DNA of 64,000 nt, from the NCBI GenBank assembly GCA_020635975.1, contig JACJYT010000002.1, positions 186,001 to 250,000 on the forward strand, read 5' to 3'. This stretch comes from Chitinophagales bacterium (lineage in GTDB: Bacteria > Bacteroidota > Bacteroidia > Chitinophagales > UBA8649). The notes beneath the pieces were generated by a model that ran no database searches, had not been told where the DNA came from, and saw only the letters and a list, made by a program, of their open reading frames with translations. Both the position numbers and the translations under genes were made by a program. Positions 54,637 through 63,493 of the stretch are shown here, in pieces (position 1 is the stretch's first letter; each line of letters opens with the position of its first letter).

Positions 54637-56262
54637 TTATTGAACAACAAGCTTATGGTTTGTAACCAGCTTGGCCCGACTAAGTTCTAAAAAATAGATA
54701 CCTGGATTTAAATCCATACCGATAAGTTTAGTTTCTATATCATGTAATTCAAATACGGTTTTTCCTTCCAAGTTTAGGATTTTTAGTGAGGATATTTGCT
54801 CTAAATGGATAAATTCTAAGAGACCATTTTTACTAGGATTGATGAAAATATTTTTCTTTGCATTCAGCTCGTGGATTCTTGTAGGAATAATTAATTCGCA
54901 CGAATCTGTAAGGCTATTTTGATTTTCAATACTGCCTTGTTGACTTAGGTCTTTATTAATAAAGCCTTCAAAATCATATGGATATTTCTCTGCCCTGAAA
55001 ATTCTATTGGAACTAGCTATAATTTCTTCATCTTGCTGAAAAATAGTGTCTTGTCCGCTAGGGTTGATATAAGACCATAAAAGATTACCATCTCGATCAA
55101 TTTCTGAAATTTTTCCTTTCGATGTTTCGGCAATAATAAAGTTGCCATTTGCTAAGGCATGGGTCCCCGACTTTTTATTTTCAAAGAGCGTGTCTCCAAG
55201 TAAAGTTCCACTCCAAGACCACGCATAATCTTCTGGTAGAAAGCGATTATTCATTTTTTGGTAAGCGCCATTCGCTATACTTGGATTTAACATTACAACG
55301 GCACTCATGAAATTGGTAGTACTACTTGTTAAATTGTTAAAAACCGTAATTTTCCCTTCATCTAGATATCCCTCCTTAATCCATTTACAATCATGTTGTG
55401 CGCCTAATTTCTTATCGGCTAAGGTACCTTGGTCATAAACCATAGGGTTTCCCCATCTCCATAGTATATCGCCGCCTTGATTTGAGTTCCCTCCTAAATG
55501 ACTAGCAGCCTCTGCCGTAGTAGTACTATGGTCAATAATCATTATTTCATGTAGGCTTCTAACCGAAAATAAAATTTGATCTAAATTGGCATTGTAGTCG
55601 ATGGCATTAAAATGGGTAAAATCATTTATATAATCGTTTTCAAAGTTGATGTCTACCAATTCTGGATGATCTCCTACGATACCATAGTTCAGTTTGGTAC
55701 TATCGAAATTTTGGATCAGATGGTCTATGAATTTCCATTCCCATACCACTTCGGCACTATCCATTCCCCAAGGCTTAAGCTCTATAATCTTATCCAATTT
55801 TATTGTACTCGAAGGATTACTAATCGTGTCAAAACCTAAAGGAACTAGGTCTTCTTTAGGATAATCGTCTGCAATAACACACAGCACATTGCCATTAGGC
55901 AGTGCTTCTATATCGTGGTGTTGATTGAGCCCTAATTTTGCATTAAGAGCAAAACTCCAAAGGAGATTATCATCCCAATCTTTTATTTGAATGGTATCTT
56001 TTCCTGCTCTTAATAAATTTCCATTTTCTAGCAGGTAGCAAGTAGCGCCTGGGTTTTCTCCAAAAGTCCATTGATTAACTACTTGTCCACAATTGTCAAT
56101 TAGATAGACAAAATTATTTGCTTCTGGAGTAAACAAGGTGTATCCAAGACTTGCTTCTTGACTTCGATAAACTAAACCTAGATTGGGCTGGGTTTGAGCC
56201 CTTAAGTTAAAGTAAGAAAAGGTGGTAAAACAACTAAAAAGAATAAGTAAAGCATTTTTCAT
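54637..56262 (-). CDS. Aryl-sulfate sulfotransferase-like T9SS cargo protein
   Basis: The 541-residue protein has a signal peptide (to about FNLRAQT) and a propeller-like domain of arylsulfotransferase type: TLFTPEANNFVYLIDNCGQVVNQW, LGLNQHHDIEALPNGNVLCV (paired His), GGDILWRWGNP and GAQHDCKWIKEG. The C-terminal 80 residues (from IFINPSKNGLLEF to LVTNHKLVVQ) form a T9SS sorting domain, so it is probably exposed on or released from the cell surface. Activity on phenolic sulfates is inferred from the fold; catalytic His candidates are those noted. It is separate from sulfatase genes here. Confidence 0.8.
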   Translation of the reverse strand: MKNALLILFSCFTTFSYFNLRAQTQPNLGLVYRSQEASLGYTLFTPEANNFVYLIDNCGQVVNQWTFGENPGATCYLLENGNLLRAGKDTIQIKDWDDNLLWSFALNAKLGLNQHHDIEALPNGNVLCVIADDYPKEDLVPLGFDTISNPSSTIKLDKIIELKPWGMDSAEVVWEWKFIDHLIQNFDSTKLNYGIVGDHPELVDINFENDYINDFTHFNAIDYNANLDQILFSVRSLHEIMIIDHSTTTAEAASHLGGNSNQGGDILWRWGNPMVYDQGTLADKKLGAQHDCKWIKEGYLDEGKITVFNNLTSSTTNFMSAVVMLNPSIANGAYQKMNNRFLPEDYAWSWSGTLLGDTLFENKKSGTHALANGNFIIAETSKGKISEIDRDGNLLWSYINPSGQDTIFQQDEEIIASSNRIFRAEKYPYDFEGFINKDLSQQGSIENQNSLTDSCELIIPTRIHELNAKKNIFINPSKNGLLEFIHLEQISSLKILNLEGKTVFELHDIETKLIGMDLNPGIYFLELSRAKLVTNHKLVVQ

Positions 56263-56297
56263 GTTATAAAAATAGCATTTTTACCATAAACTTTAGT

Positions 56298-59213
56298 TTA
56301 CAGCAAAGCTTGGTACAGGATTTCAACTGGATGTAAGGCCTTTCTTTGTGTTCCATCACTTATCTGATGTCGGCAACTGGTTCCTGGTGCACAAATTATA
56401 GCTTCTTGATCGAGTTTACGTAGCGATGGAAAGAGAACAAGCTCTCCCACCGACATCGAAGTTTGATAATGCTCTTTTTCATAACCGAAACTTCCCGCCA
56501 TTCCACAGCATCCTGTATTTAATGTTTCTACATGGTAGTTTTTAGGGAAATTTAGTAGTTTTTGGGTATAACTCACTTCGCTCAGTGCTTTTTGATGGCA
56601 ATGGCCATGAAGAATAACTTGTCGATGTTCTTCGGTAAATAGTGCGGTATTTAGCTTGCCAGCTTCCCATTCTTGAACTAGAAACTCCTCGATACTTAAG
56701 CTATTTTTATACACTTCGCTTGATGAATAAGCTCCATCATCCACAAGGCGCAGGTATTCATCCCTAAAACTTAAAATTGCACTAGGTTCAATTCCTACTA
56801 GCGGAGTTTCCGCAGTAATAAGGCTTTTTAATATTTGATAATTTTTATTGGCAAGGACTTTTGCCTCCTTTAACATACCTTTTGATACAAATGCTCTTCC
56901 ACTATCTTCAATAGGAGCCAATTTTACCTCGTAAGCTAAGTGTTCTAACAATAGAACCGCCTTCTTCCCAATTTCTACATCATAGTAGTTGGTGAATTCA
57001 TCAGAAAATAAATAGATACTTTTTAAAGCATTTTTTGGCCTTTGTTCTACTTTTCTTTTGGTAATCCAGGTCTGTAAACTTTCCTTAGCTAATTTAGGTG
57101 CATCTCTCTCTGGAGCAAGCCCCATGAGCTTTTTGGTGATAGGCCACGAATTGACCCAGTTACTAATACTTGGAAACTTTATTCCAATTTTATTTAAACT
57201 AGCAACATGTCCAAATAATTTAGATCTAAACGGAATGCCATTTATTTGGTTGTATTGATAAGTAAATTCTGCCTTCATTATAGCAACATCCACATTGCTT
57301 GGGCATTCACTCTTGCAACCCTTACAACTTAAGCATAAATCTAAAGCTTGTTTTATTTCTTCTGAGGACCAAGCTTCTCTTTCATTTGTATTTTGAGTAA
57401 GAAATTCACGAAGCACATTGGCTCTAGCCCTGGTTGTGTCTTTTTCATTTTTGGATGCCATATAGCTCGGACACATAGTTCCACCAGAAAGATGTGTTTT
57501 TCTACAATCGCCGCTTCCATTGCACTTCTCTGCTAATCTTAAAATACCACCTTCTGCCTTAAAATTTAGCAAGCTCTTTAACTCAGGCTCTTTCCGGTCT
57601 ATTTCGTATCTTAAGTCTTTATCAATGGAAGGGGCATCAATTATTTTGCCCGCGTTGAAAACCGAATTTGGGTCCCAAGTAGTTTTCAAGTCTTTAAGAA
57701 AAGCATAGTTCTTTTCGCCTAACATAAAAGGGATAAAACTGGCTCTTACTCTTCCATCACCGTGTTCTCCACTTAAAGATCCCTTATATTTCTTAACCAA
57801 GTACGCAGTATCCCAAGCTATCGCTTTAAATAGTTCTACATCCTCCCTCTTCTTTAAATTAAGAATGGGTCTTAAATGAATTTCGCCTGCTCCGGCATGG
57901 GCATAATAAACTGCTTCCTGACCATGCTTAAGCATCATAGTGGTGAATTCGTCTATATAATTTGCTAGATCATCTATATGCACTGCAGTATCTTCTATTA
58001 CTGCTACTGCTTTTTTATCGCCAGGAATATTAGCTAACAAGCCCAAACCTGCTTTTCTTAAATTCCATACTTTTTTAGTATCAGGAGGATATATTTCAGG
58101 AATACTGAAAGCAGCGCAGTTTTCTTCTAGTTGCTTGCTGATTAGTTTACTTTGCTCTTCTAATTCTGTTCTTGTATTTGCTCTAAGTTCTATAATTAAT
58201 AAGGCTTCAGGGTCGCCATCTACAAAAAATCGGTATTTTTTATACTCCGGATTTTCCTTGGTGCAATCCATAATCAGCTTATCCATTAACTCGCAAGAGT
58301 AAACTGGATATTTCATTATTTCTTGTACCGCCTTTAGCGCATTATGAAGAGAAGAGAAGTGGGGACATAGCAAAACACTTTCCTTTGGAGGAAGAGGAAT
58401 TAAGTTTAGTTTTATTTCTGTAATAAAAGCAAGGGTACCTTCTGATCCGCAGAGCAATTTGCAAAAGTTAAACTCCTTTGTACTTGGGTTAAAAAGCTCG
58501 CAATCCATGAGTTCATCAATAGCGTAACCCGTGTTTCTTCTATGAATTTCTGGTTTAGGGAAGCCATTCTTAATTTCATCGCGATTTTGGGCATTCGAAA
58601 GTAGCTCATAAATATGTCGGTATAACTTGCCTTCTAAATTTTCTAGACCTAATTTTTGTTCGAAAGCTTCTCGTTTAAGTGGTTCAAATCGCACTAAGCT
58701 TCCATCGCTTAAAAAGGCTTCTAGCTCTATTACATGATCGCGAGTATTGCCATAGACTATAGAATTACTACCCGTAGAATTATTGCCAACCATACCCCCA
58801 ATCATTGCTCTATTTGCCGTCGAAGTTTCTGGTCCAAAGAGAAGTGAACTCGATTCTAAAAAGGAGTTTAGTTCATCTCGAATTACTCCAGCTTCCACCC
58901 TTACCCAAGATTCTTGGACATGGAGCTCTAGAATTTTGGTAAAATGCTTGGATACATCAACTACGATACCACTTCCTACACACTGACCTGCAAGTGAAGT
59001 ACCTGCAGTTCTAGGAATTAGGCTAGTCTTGTTTCTATTTGCAAATTGGATTAAACTTTGAATGTCTTTCTTCGTTTTTGGAAAAGCAACTGCTACAGGA
59101 AGCTCTCTGTACACCGAGGCATCAGTGGCATACATAGCCAAAGTCATGCTGTCGAAATGTAGTTCCCCCTCAAGCTCATTCGCTAAAGCTGTTAAATTTT
59201 GTTGCTTTCTCAT
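56298..59213 (-). CDS. FAD-linked D-2-hydroxyacid dehydrogenase fused to Fe-S domain (YdiJ-like)
   Basis: The protein of about 971 residues joins a GlcD-type FAD domain (about 1-470) to a 4Fe-4S/CCG-domain (about 560-970). The FAD part shows TSLIPRTAGTSLAGQCVGSG, GNNSTGSNSIVYGNTRDHV and LSGEHGDGRVR. The Fe-S part has LAEKCNGSGDCRKT and CLSCKGCKSECPSNVDVA, then two CCG segments: LHGHCHQKALSE and TGCCGMAGSFGYE. Related proteins oxidise D-lactate or D-2-hydroxyglutarate and pass electrons to quinone. I chose the ATG at 59213 over the earlier start at 59225. The specific substrate is not evident. Confidence 0.88.
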   Translation of the reverse strand: MRKQQNLTALANELEGELHFDSMTLAMYATDASVYRELPVAVAFPKTKKDIQSLIQFANRNKTSLIPRTAGTSLAGQCVGSGIVVDVSKHFTKILELHVQESWVRVEAGVIRDELNSFLESSSLLFGPETSTANRAMIGGMVGNNSTGSNSIVYGNTRDHVIELEAFLSDGSLVRFEPLKREAFEQKLGLENLEGKLYRHIYELLSNAQNRDEIKNGFPKPEIHRRNTGYAIDELMDCELFNPSTKEFNFCKLLCGSEGTLAFITEIKLNLIPLPPKESVLLCPHFSSLHNALKAVQEIMKYPVYSCELMDKLIMDCTKENPEYKKYRFFVDGDPEALLIIELRANTRTELEEQSKLISKQLEENCAAFSIPEIYPPDTKKVWNLRKAGLGLLANIPGDKKAVAVIEDTAVHIDDLANYIDEFTTMMLKHGQEAVYYAHAGAGEIHLRPILNLKKREDVELFKAIAWDTAYLVKKYKGSLSGEHGDGRVRASFIPFMLGEKNYAFLKDLKTTWDPNSVFNAGKIIDAPSIDKDLRYEIDRKEPELKSLLNFKAEGGILRLAEKCNGSGDCRKTHLSGGTMCPSYMASKNEKDTTRARANVLREFLTQNTNEREAWSSEEIKQALDLCLSCKGCKSECPSNVDVAIMKAEFTYQYNQINGIPFRSKLFGHVASLNKIGIKFPSISNWVNSWPITKKLMGLAPERDAPKLAKESLQTWITKRKVEQRPKNALKSIYLFSDEFTNYYDVEIGKKAVLLLEHLAYEVKLAPIEDSGRAFVSKGMLKEAKVLANKNYQILKSLITAETPLVGIEPSAILSFRDEYLRLVDDGAYSSSEVYKNSLSIEEFLVQEWEAGKLNTALFTEEHRQVILHGHCHQKALSEVSYTQKLLNFPKNYHVETLNTGCCGMAGSFGYEKEHYQTSMSVGELVLFPSLRKLDQEAIICAPGTSCRHQISDGTQRKALHPVEILYQALL

Positions 59214-59335
59214 TCTTAAAAACAAAATTAAATACTTTGTAAGGCAAATAGTGTATTTTTATCCAGAACTTCTTAAAAACTTTCAGGTAAGAAAGTTGTT
59301 TACTTTATATAATAAATCAAATAAAACGTTAAAAA

Positions 59336-59956
59336 ATGAAGAGGATTTTATTCTTATTTGCAGCCGTACTTGGATTAGTAAGCCTTGCATTTAAACCCTT
59401 AGAAGAAGAAAAATATCCAACTATAGAGTTGGGAACTACGATTCCGATGAAAGATTATAAGATGCTGGATGTTGCTGGAAGCAAGTTGAGTTTGGCAGAG
59501 ATTAAGAAGCAGAAAGGTACCTTGGTGATTTTTTCATGCAATACTTGTCCTTTTGTATTGGAATGGGAAGATCGATATGACGACATTATGGCCATTGCCA
59601 ATAGGGTGGGTGTTGGCGTTGCGCTTGTAAATTCTAACGAAGCAAAAAGAGATAATGCCGATTCATATGAAGCGATGCAAAGCCATGCGAAAGAACAGGC
59701 TTATTCTGCCCCCTATTTGCTTGATGAGAATTCTGCTCTTGCAAATGCTTTCGGAGCAAAAACAACACCGCATGTATTTTTATTCGACAGCAGCGATAAA
59801 CTAGTTTATTTAGGTGCGATTGATGATAATAGTAAGGATGCAAGTCAAGTAAAGGAAAAATACTTATTCGATGCTCTTTATGCTTTAAATACAGGCAGTG
59901 AAATAAAAATCGCAAAATCAAATGCGAAGGGCTGCAGTATCAAGAGATTGAACTAA
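59336..59956 (+). CDS. Exported thioredoxin-fold redoxin
   Basis: The 206-residue protein starts with a signal-like hydrophobic stretch (ILFLFAAVLGLVSLAF) and then an AhpC/TSA-redoxin fold: MKDYKMLDVAGSKLSLAEIKK, TLVIFSCNTCPFVLEW with a CxxC active site (CNTC), and a later TTPHVFLFDSSDKLVYLG with the cis-Pro. It is probably a periplasmic thiol-disulfide or peroxide-handling protein. It overlaps the murF stop by 4 bp, tail to tail. The 122-bp upstream gap is divergent from the FAD-linked dehydrogenase. Confidence 0.85.
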   Translation: MKRILFLFAAVLGLVSLAFKPLEEEKYPTIELGTTIPMKDYKMLDVAGSKLSLAEIKKQKGTLVIFSCNTCPFVLEWEDRYDDIMAIANRVGVGVALVNSNEAKRDNADSYEAMQSHAKEQAYSAPYLLDENSALANAFGAKTTPHVFLFDSSDKLVYLGAIDDNSKDASQVKEKYLFDALYALNTGSEIKIAKSNAKGCSIKRLN

Positions 59957-61227
59957 TCTTTTAGTAGATCTTCCATCCGCATGGCCCTAGATCCTTTGAT
60001 GAGTATAGTGCTTTCGTGGAAGTCTTGCTGATGAAACCAGCTTTTAGCTTCTTGGGTGCTTTCAAAGAAATGATAAGCTCCCGTATCTAGTTTTTTAAAC
60101 TCTTTACCAACTAATACACAAACATCGAAACGGTATTCTTTTAAGGAATCCAGGATATGCTGATGTTCTTTTTTAGAATCTGTGCCAACTTCAAACATGT
60201 CTCCCAAAAAGACTATTTTCTTAGGTGCCATTAGCTTGTTAAAACTTTGAAGGGCAGCTTCCATACTAGTGGGGTTGGCATTATAGGCATCCAAGATGAT
60301 TTGATTACCTCTAAAAGAGCTAATTTGCGACCTGTTGTTTTCTGGTGCATAGGCTTCTAAAGCCGCTTTGATTTTTGCATCTTCCACCTCGAAATAGCTT
60401 CCAATAGCAATTGCTGCAGCAATATTGTGGGCATTATAGCTGCCTATAAGTTGACTGTTTACTACAGATTCTTTAAAGTGCACTTTTACAAAAGTGGAAT
60501 CCTCGTCTACAGAATAAGGATAATCAGAAGAGGGATCCTTGCCATAACTTAAACTTCTACTTACTTTTTTTACTTGTTCTCGAAGAATGTGGTCGTCTAA
60601 ATTATAAAATACTAAACCGCCATTTTTTTCAATAGCATCGTAAAGTTCTGTCTTACCTTTAATAACGCCTTCAATACCACCAAAACCTTCTAGATGCGCC
60701 TTACCTATATTCGTAATTAAGCCGTAGTTGGGATTTACGTAATTACAGTAAGAGGCAATCTCTTTTTGATGATTGGCTCCCATTTCTATGATAGCTAAGT
60801 CATGCGTTTTGTTCATAGAAAGGAGAGACAAGGGCACTCCAATATGATTATTTAAATTTCCCTTGGTTGCAAAGCAAGAATACTTTGCCTTTAATACTAC
60901 ATGTAGTAATTCTTTGCTGGTGGTTTTCCCGTTGCTCCCTGTAATCCCGATAATTGGAATATCAAGATAGTTCCTGTGAAAAGCTGCTAGTTCTTGTAAA
61001 CTTTCGAGAACATTGGTCACTAGAATGTATCTTGAATCAAGCGCATATGCTTCTTCATCAATTACAGCGTAAGAAGCACCATTCTCTAGAGCAGCTTTAG
61101 CGTATTGATTTCCATTGAAATTATCACCTTTCAAAGCGAAAAATAGTTGATTTTTTTCTAAGCTTCTAGTGTCCGTACACACTCCGGCACTAGCTAAAAA
61201 TAGTTCATGCAAATCTTTACTGCTCAT
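59953..61227 (-). CDS. murF: UDP-N-acetylmuramoyl-tripeptide--D-alanyl-D-alanine ligase
   Basis: MurF adds D-Ala-D-Ala to the peptidoglycan precursor in the cytoplasm. The 424-residue protein has a substrate-binding N-terminal part with SAGVCTDTRSLEKNQLFFALKGDNFNG, the ATP-binding P-loop IIGITGSNGKTTSKEL, EMGANHQKEI, and the C-terminal ligase domain starting near ILDAYNANPTSMEAAL with the FLGDMFEVGTDS segment. Its first 11 bp overlap the end of an XRE regulator gene, which is unusual for a cell-wall gene. Confidence 0.95.
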   Translation of the reverse strand: MSSKDLHELFLASAGVCTDTRSLEKNQLFFALKGDNFNGNQYAKAALENGASYAVIDEEAYALDSRYILVTNVLESLQELAAFHRNYLDIPIIGITGSNGKTTSKELLHVVLKAKYSCFATKGNLNNHIGVPLSLLSMNKTHDLAIIEMGANHQKEIASYCNYVNPNYGLITNIGKAHLEGFGGIEGVIKGKTELYDAIEKNGGLVFYNLDDHILREQVKKVSRSLSYGKDPSSDYPYSVDEDSTFVKVHFKESVVNSQLIGSYNAHNIAAAIAIGSYFEVEDAKIKAALEAYAPENNRSQISSFRGNQIILDAYNANPTSMEAALQSFNKLMAPKKIVFLGDMFEVGTDSKKEHQHILDSLKEYRFDVCVLVGKEFKKLDTGAYHFFESTQEAKSWFHQQDFHESTILIKGSRAMRMEDLLKD

Positions 61228-61585
61228 CCATCATTTTTTTAAGTAAGTCATTTAAGTAAGCAATATCCTCCTCTAATTTTTCAACCCTATCTTCGAGGTA
61301 TATCTTTTCCGTAGTGGTGGAATTTACATCCACATTTTTTTCTTGTTCACTTATTTCTATTAAGTTAATAGTCCCTTTTGGATTTAACTTTTTCTTTAAT
61401 AAATCATCGATGGAAAGATTAAAATGAGAGGAAATTTTCACAAGTGAGTCGATTTTTGGATCGGCTCTGCCTTCTTCATAACTGCCAATACTCCCCCTAC
61501 TTAAAGAAAAAAGTTCGCCAAATTCTTGTTGACTTAGCTGAAGGGAATTTCTTAAAGTTTTGATATTACTTCCAAAAATTGACAT
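61217..61585 (-). CDS. XRE-family helix-turn-helix protein with coiled-coil tail
   Basis: The 122-residue protein has an N-terminal HTH of the XRE/Cro type (LRNSLQLSQQEFGELFSLSRGSIGSYEEGRADP; about 9-45) and a C-terminal heptad-like tail (about 90-122: LEDRVEKLEEDIAYLNDLLKK) that could mediate dimerisation. It starts 17 bp after the SRPBCC gene and overlaps murF by 11 bp, so it is probably translated with murF. Targets are unknown; it may link cell-wall synthesis to another signal. Confidence 0.85.
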   Translation of the reverse strand: MSIFGSNIKTLRNSLQLSQQEFGELFSLSRGSIGSYEEGRADPKIDSLVKISSHFNLSIDDLLKKKLNPKGTINLIEISEQEKNVDVNSTTTEKIYLEDRVEKLEEDIAYLNDLLKKMMDEQ

Positions 61586-61601
61586 CTTCGGTTTAAGTCC
61601 C

Positions 61602-62573
61602 TTATTTTACCGGATAAATAACTCGAGTCAACCATTTAGACGGATTGCTTTCCTCCATCGGGTCGCTTACATATTCTTCAATAGCTGGTCCAATATATTC
61701 CAAATTATTTTCAAGCATATAGCTTTCCATTAGTTCATGAGCCGGACCGATTTCGTTATAATCGCCATAGTAATTAATGAGTAGTGCTTTCCCTCCAGGA
61801 ATAGTAATTCGAGAAAAACCTTCTGGCACATCACTAGCTTTAGCAATTGGAATCGCAGCTGCCATATCGCTCTGCATGTTTTCTACGTCCCAAGTATAAT
61901 AGAAACCACTTGGGTATCCTCCTTGCATTTCTATTCCTGTTTCCATTATGGCTCCAAAATTTCTAGCAAAGAAGTTTTGTATTCCGCTAATGTCTATGTT
62001 CTCTCTTATTGCTATATAATCTTGTTCCTCAAGATTAATTACTTCTACAGCCATTTCCACCTTGGTATCTTCAAGTTCTAAGCAATGCTGTTTAAGTAAT
62101 TCTAGACCAGCTTCAAAGTCGGGACCAACCATTTTGTCCATATTAAAAAACAGAGCAAAAATACCTTTGTTCGTTCCAGTGAAACCCCATACTACCTCCG
62201 TAGAACCATTAACATCCTTAAGTTTTAAGTAACCATCAGATTGACTTTTAAATGGTTTGAAGAACTGTACTTGATAGAGTAGTTCTTCTCCTTCCACTAC
62301 ACCTGTATTTAACATACTACCACTGCCAGAGTCTTCGCTTGTCCAAGAATAAGAGCTTTCCAAGTCCCCATCATTTCCTTCGAAAGTCCAAATCATAGTA
62401 CTATCTTTTGCATACCATGGCGACCAAGACTGCCAATTGTGGAAGTACTTGATTTGTTCCCAAACCAAATCTTTAGGCGCATCAATTAGGATGGATCTTT
62501 CTACTTGGTAATCTTTTTTACAAGAACTTAGCAATATTAAGCTAAGAAGTATAGGTATAATTATTTTTTTCAT
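61602..62573 (-). CDS. Lipoprotein with SRPBCC and GyrI-like ligand-binding domains
   Basis: The 323-residue protein has a lipobox (LILLSSCKKD, Cys about 18), so it is probably extracytoplasmic. Residues about 25-165 form a SRPBCC/polyketide-cyclase-like fold (YQVERSILIDAPKDLVWEQI, then the HNWQSWSPW segment). Residues about 170-323 resemble GyrI-like effector-binding domains (LEEQDYIAIRENIDISGIQNFF onward, GGKALLINYYGDYNEIGPA). The combination suggests binding of a small hydrophobic ligand. Such domain pairs are known in Bacteroidota, but the ligand is unknown. Confidence 0.8.
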   Translation of the reverse strand: MKKIIIPILLSLILLSSCKKDYQVERSILIDAPKDLVWEQIKYFHNWQSWSPWYAKDSTMIWTFEGNDGDLESSYSWTSEDSGSGSMLNTGVVEGEELLYQVQFFKPFKSQSDGYLKLKDVNGSTEVVWGFTGTNKGIFALFFNMDKMVGPDFEAGLELLKQHCLELEDTKVEMAVEVINLEEQDYIAIRENIDISGIQNFFARNFGAIMETGIEMQGGYPSGFYYTWDVENMQSDMAAAIPIAKASDVPEGFSRITIPGGKALLINYYGDYNEIGPAHELMESYMLENNLEYIGPAIEEYVSDPMEESNPSKWLTRVIYPVK

Positions 62574-62611
62574 AATCGAGCTTTTAACAAAGTTATGAGA
62601 ATTGTTTTATT

Positions 62612-63439
62612 TTAATAAAGTTCTTCAAAGAATGTAGTTTCTTCAAAATGATCGTTTAAAATTTCATATACCACATGATGGTACTGAGAAAAGTTAGGAA
62701 GGTTATTGTGTCTTCCCCCAATAATTCTAATGAGATGGCTCCTTTTGTTCAGTTGGCTTAGCTTTAAGGCATGTCGATAGGGAATGAGCTTATCGTCGGT
62801 TCCATGAATTATGTAAATAGGACATTTTACATTTTGAATGAATTGATCTGTTCTGATGGGGTAATTAAGTATGGAAGCAACTGGGAGAAAGAATAAATAG
62901 GTTTTGGTTAAGTGATACATGCTGTAGTAGGGAGAATCCAAAATCAATTTTTTAGGATGATTACTAGCTGCAAGAAAGGCGGCGAAACCAGAACCTATAC
63001 TTCTACCATAAATAATAATTTCATTCTCGCGATAGTAAGTGCAAAGAAATTTGTAAGCAATCTGAGTGTCCAATTCAATATTTCTTTCTGTTCGCTTTCC
63101 CGTGCTTTTGCCAAAGCCTCGGTAGTCTATTACAAAGAAATCGTATCCCTTGCTAAGAAAATCTCGGGCATATTTACCCCAACCTTTTATACTTCTTGTA
63201 TTCCCCTTAAAATAGAAAATTACCCCCTTCGATTTTGGTAATTTGAAATGCAAACCATTGATTGTTGCTCCATCTTCCGCCTCCAAAAATATTTCGTAAT
63301 GTGGGTATTCGAATTGATATTTAAAGTCTAAATCTAATTTTTCTGGGTGGAATAAGAACAATTCTTGCGTGTAATAGGCTACAATGCATAGCCCAAAATA
63401 CACCAAGGCCACTAATCCTATCCATTCTAAAATCGACAT
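62612..63439 (-). CDS. Alpha/beta hydrolase with N-terminal membrane anchor
   Basis: The 275-residue protein starts with a membrane segment (LEWIGLVALVYFGLCIVAYYT) and then has an alpha/beta-hydrolase core of the BEM46/ABHD13 type: GVIFYFKGNTRSIKGWG, IDYRGFGKSTGKRTE, the nucleophile IIYGRSIGSGFAA (Ser in GxSxG), IIHGTDDKLIPY (Asp) and GGRHNNL (His). It would face the cytoplasm or periplasm at the inner membrane. The substrate is unknown. It is the gene upstream of the SRPBCC lipoprotein on the same strand. Confidence 0.85.
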   Translation of the reverse strand: MSILEWIGLVALVYFGLCIVAYYTQELFLFHPEKLDLDFKYQFEYPHYEIFLEAEDGATINGLHFKLPKSKGVIFYFKGNTRSIKGWGKYARDFLSKGYDFFVIDYRGFGKSTGKRTERNIELDTQIAYKFLCTYYRENEIIIYGRSIGSGFAAFLAASNHPKKLILDSPYYSMYHLTKTYLFFLPVASILNYPIRTDQFIQNVKCPIYIIHGTDDKLIPYRHALKLSQLNKRSHLIRIIGGRHNNLPNFSQYHHVVYEILNDHFEETTFFEELY

Positions 63440-63493
63440 GATGAAAAGATATTCTTTTTTATCGACAATTTTTAATATCTGAAGTCTTAATGC

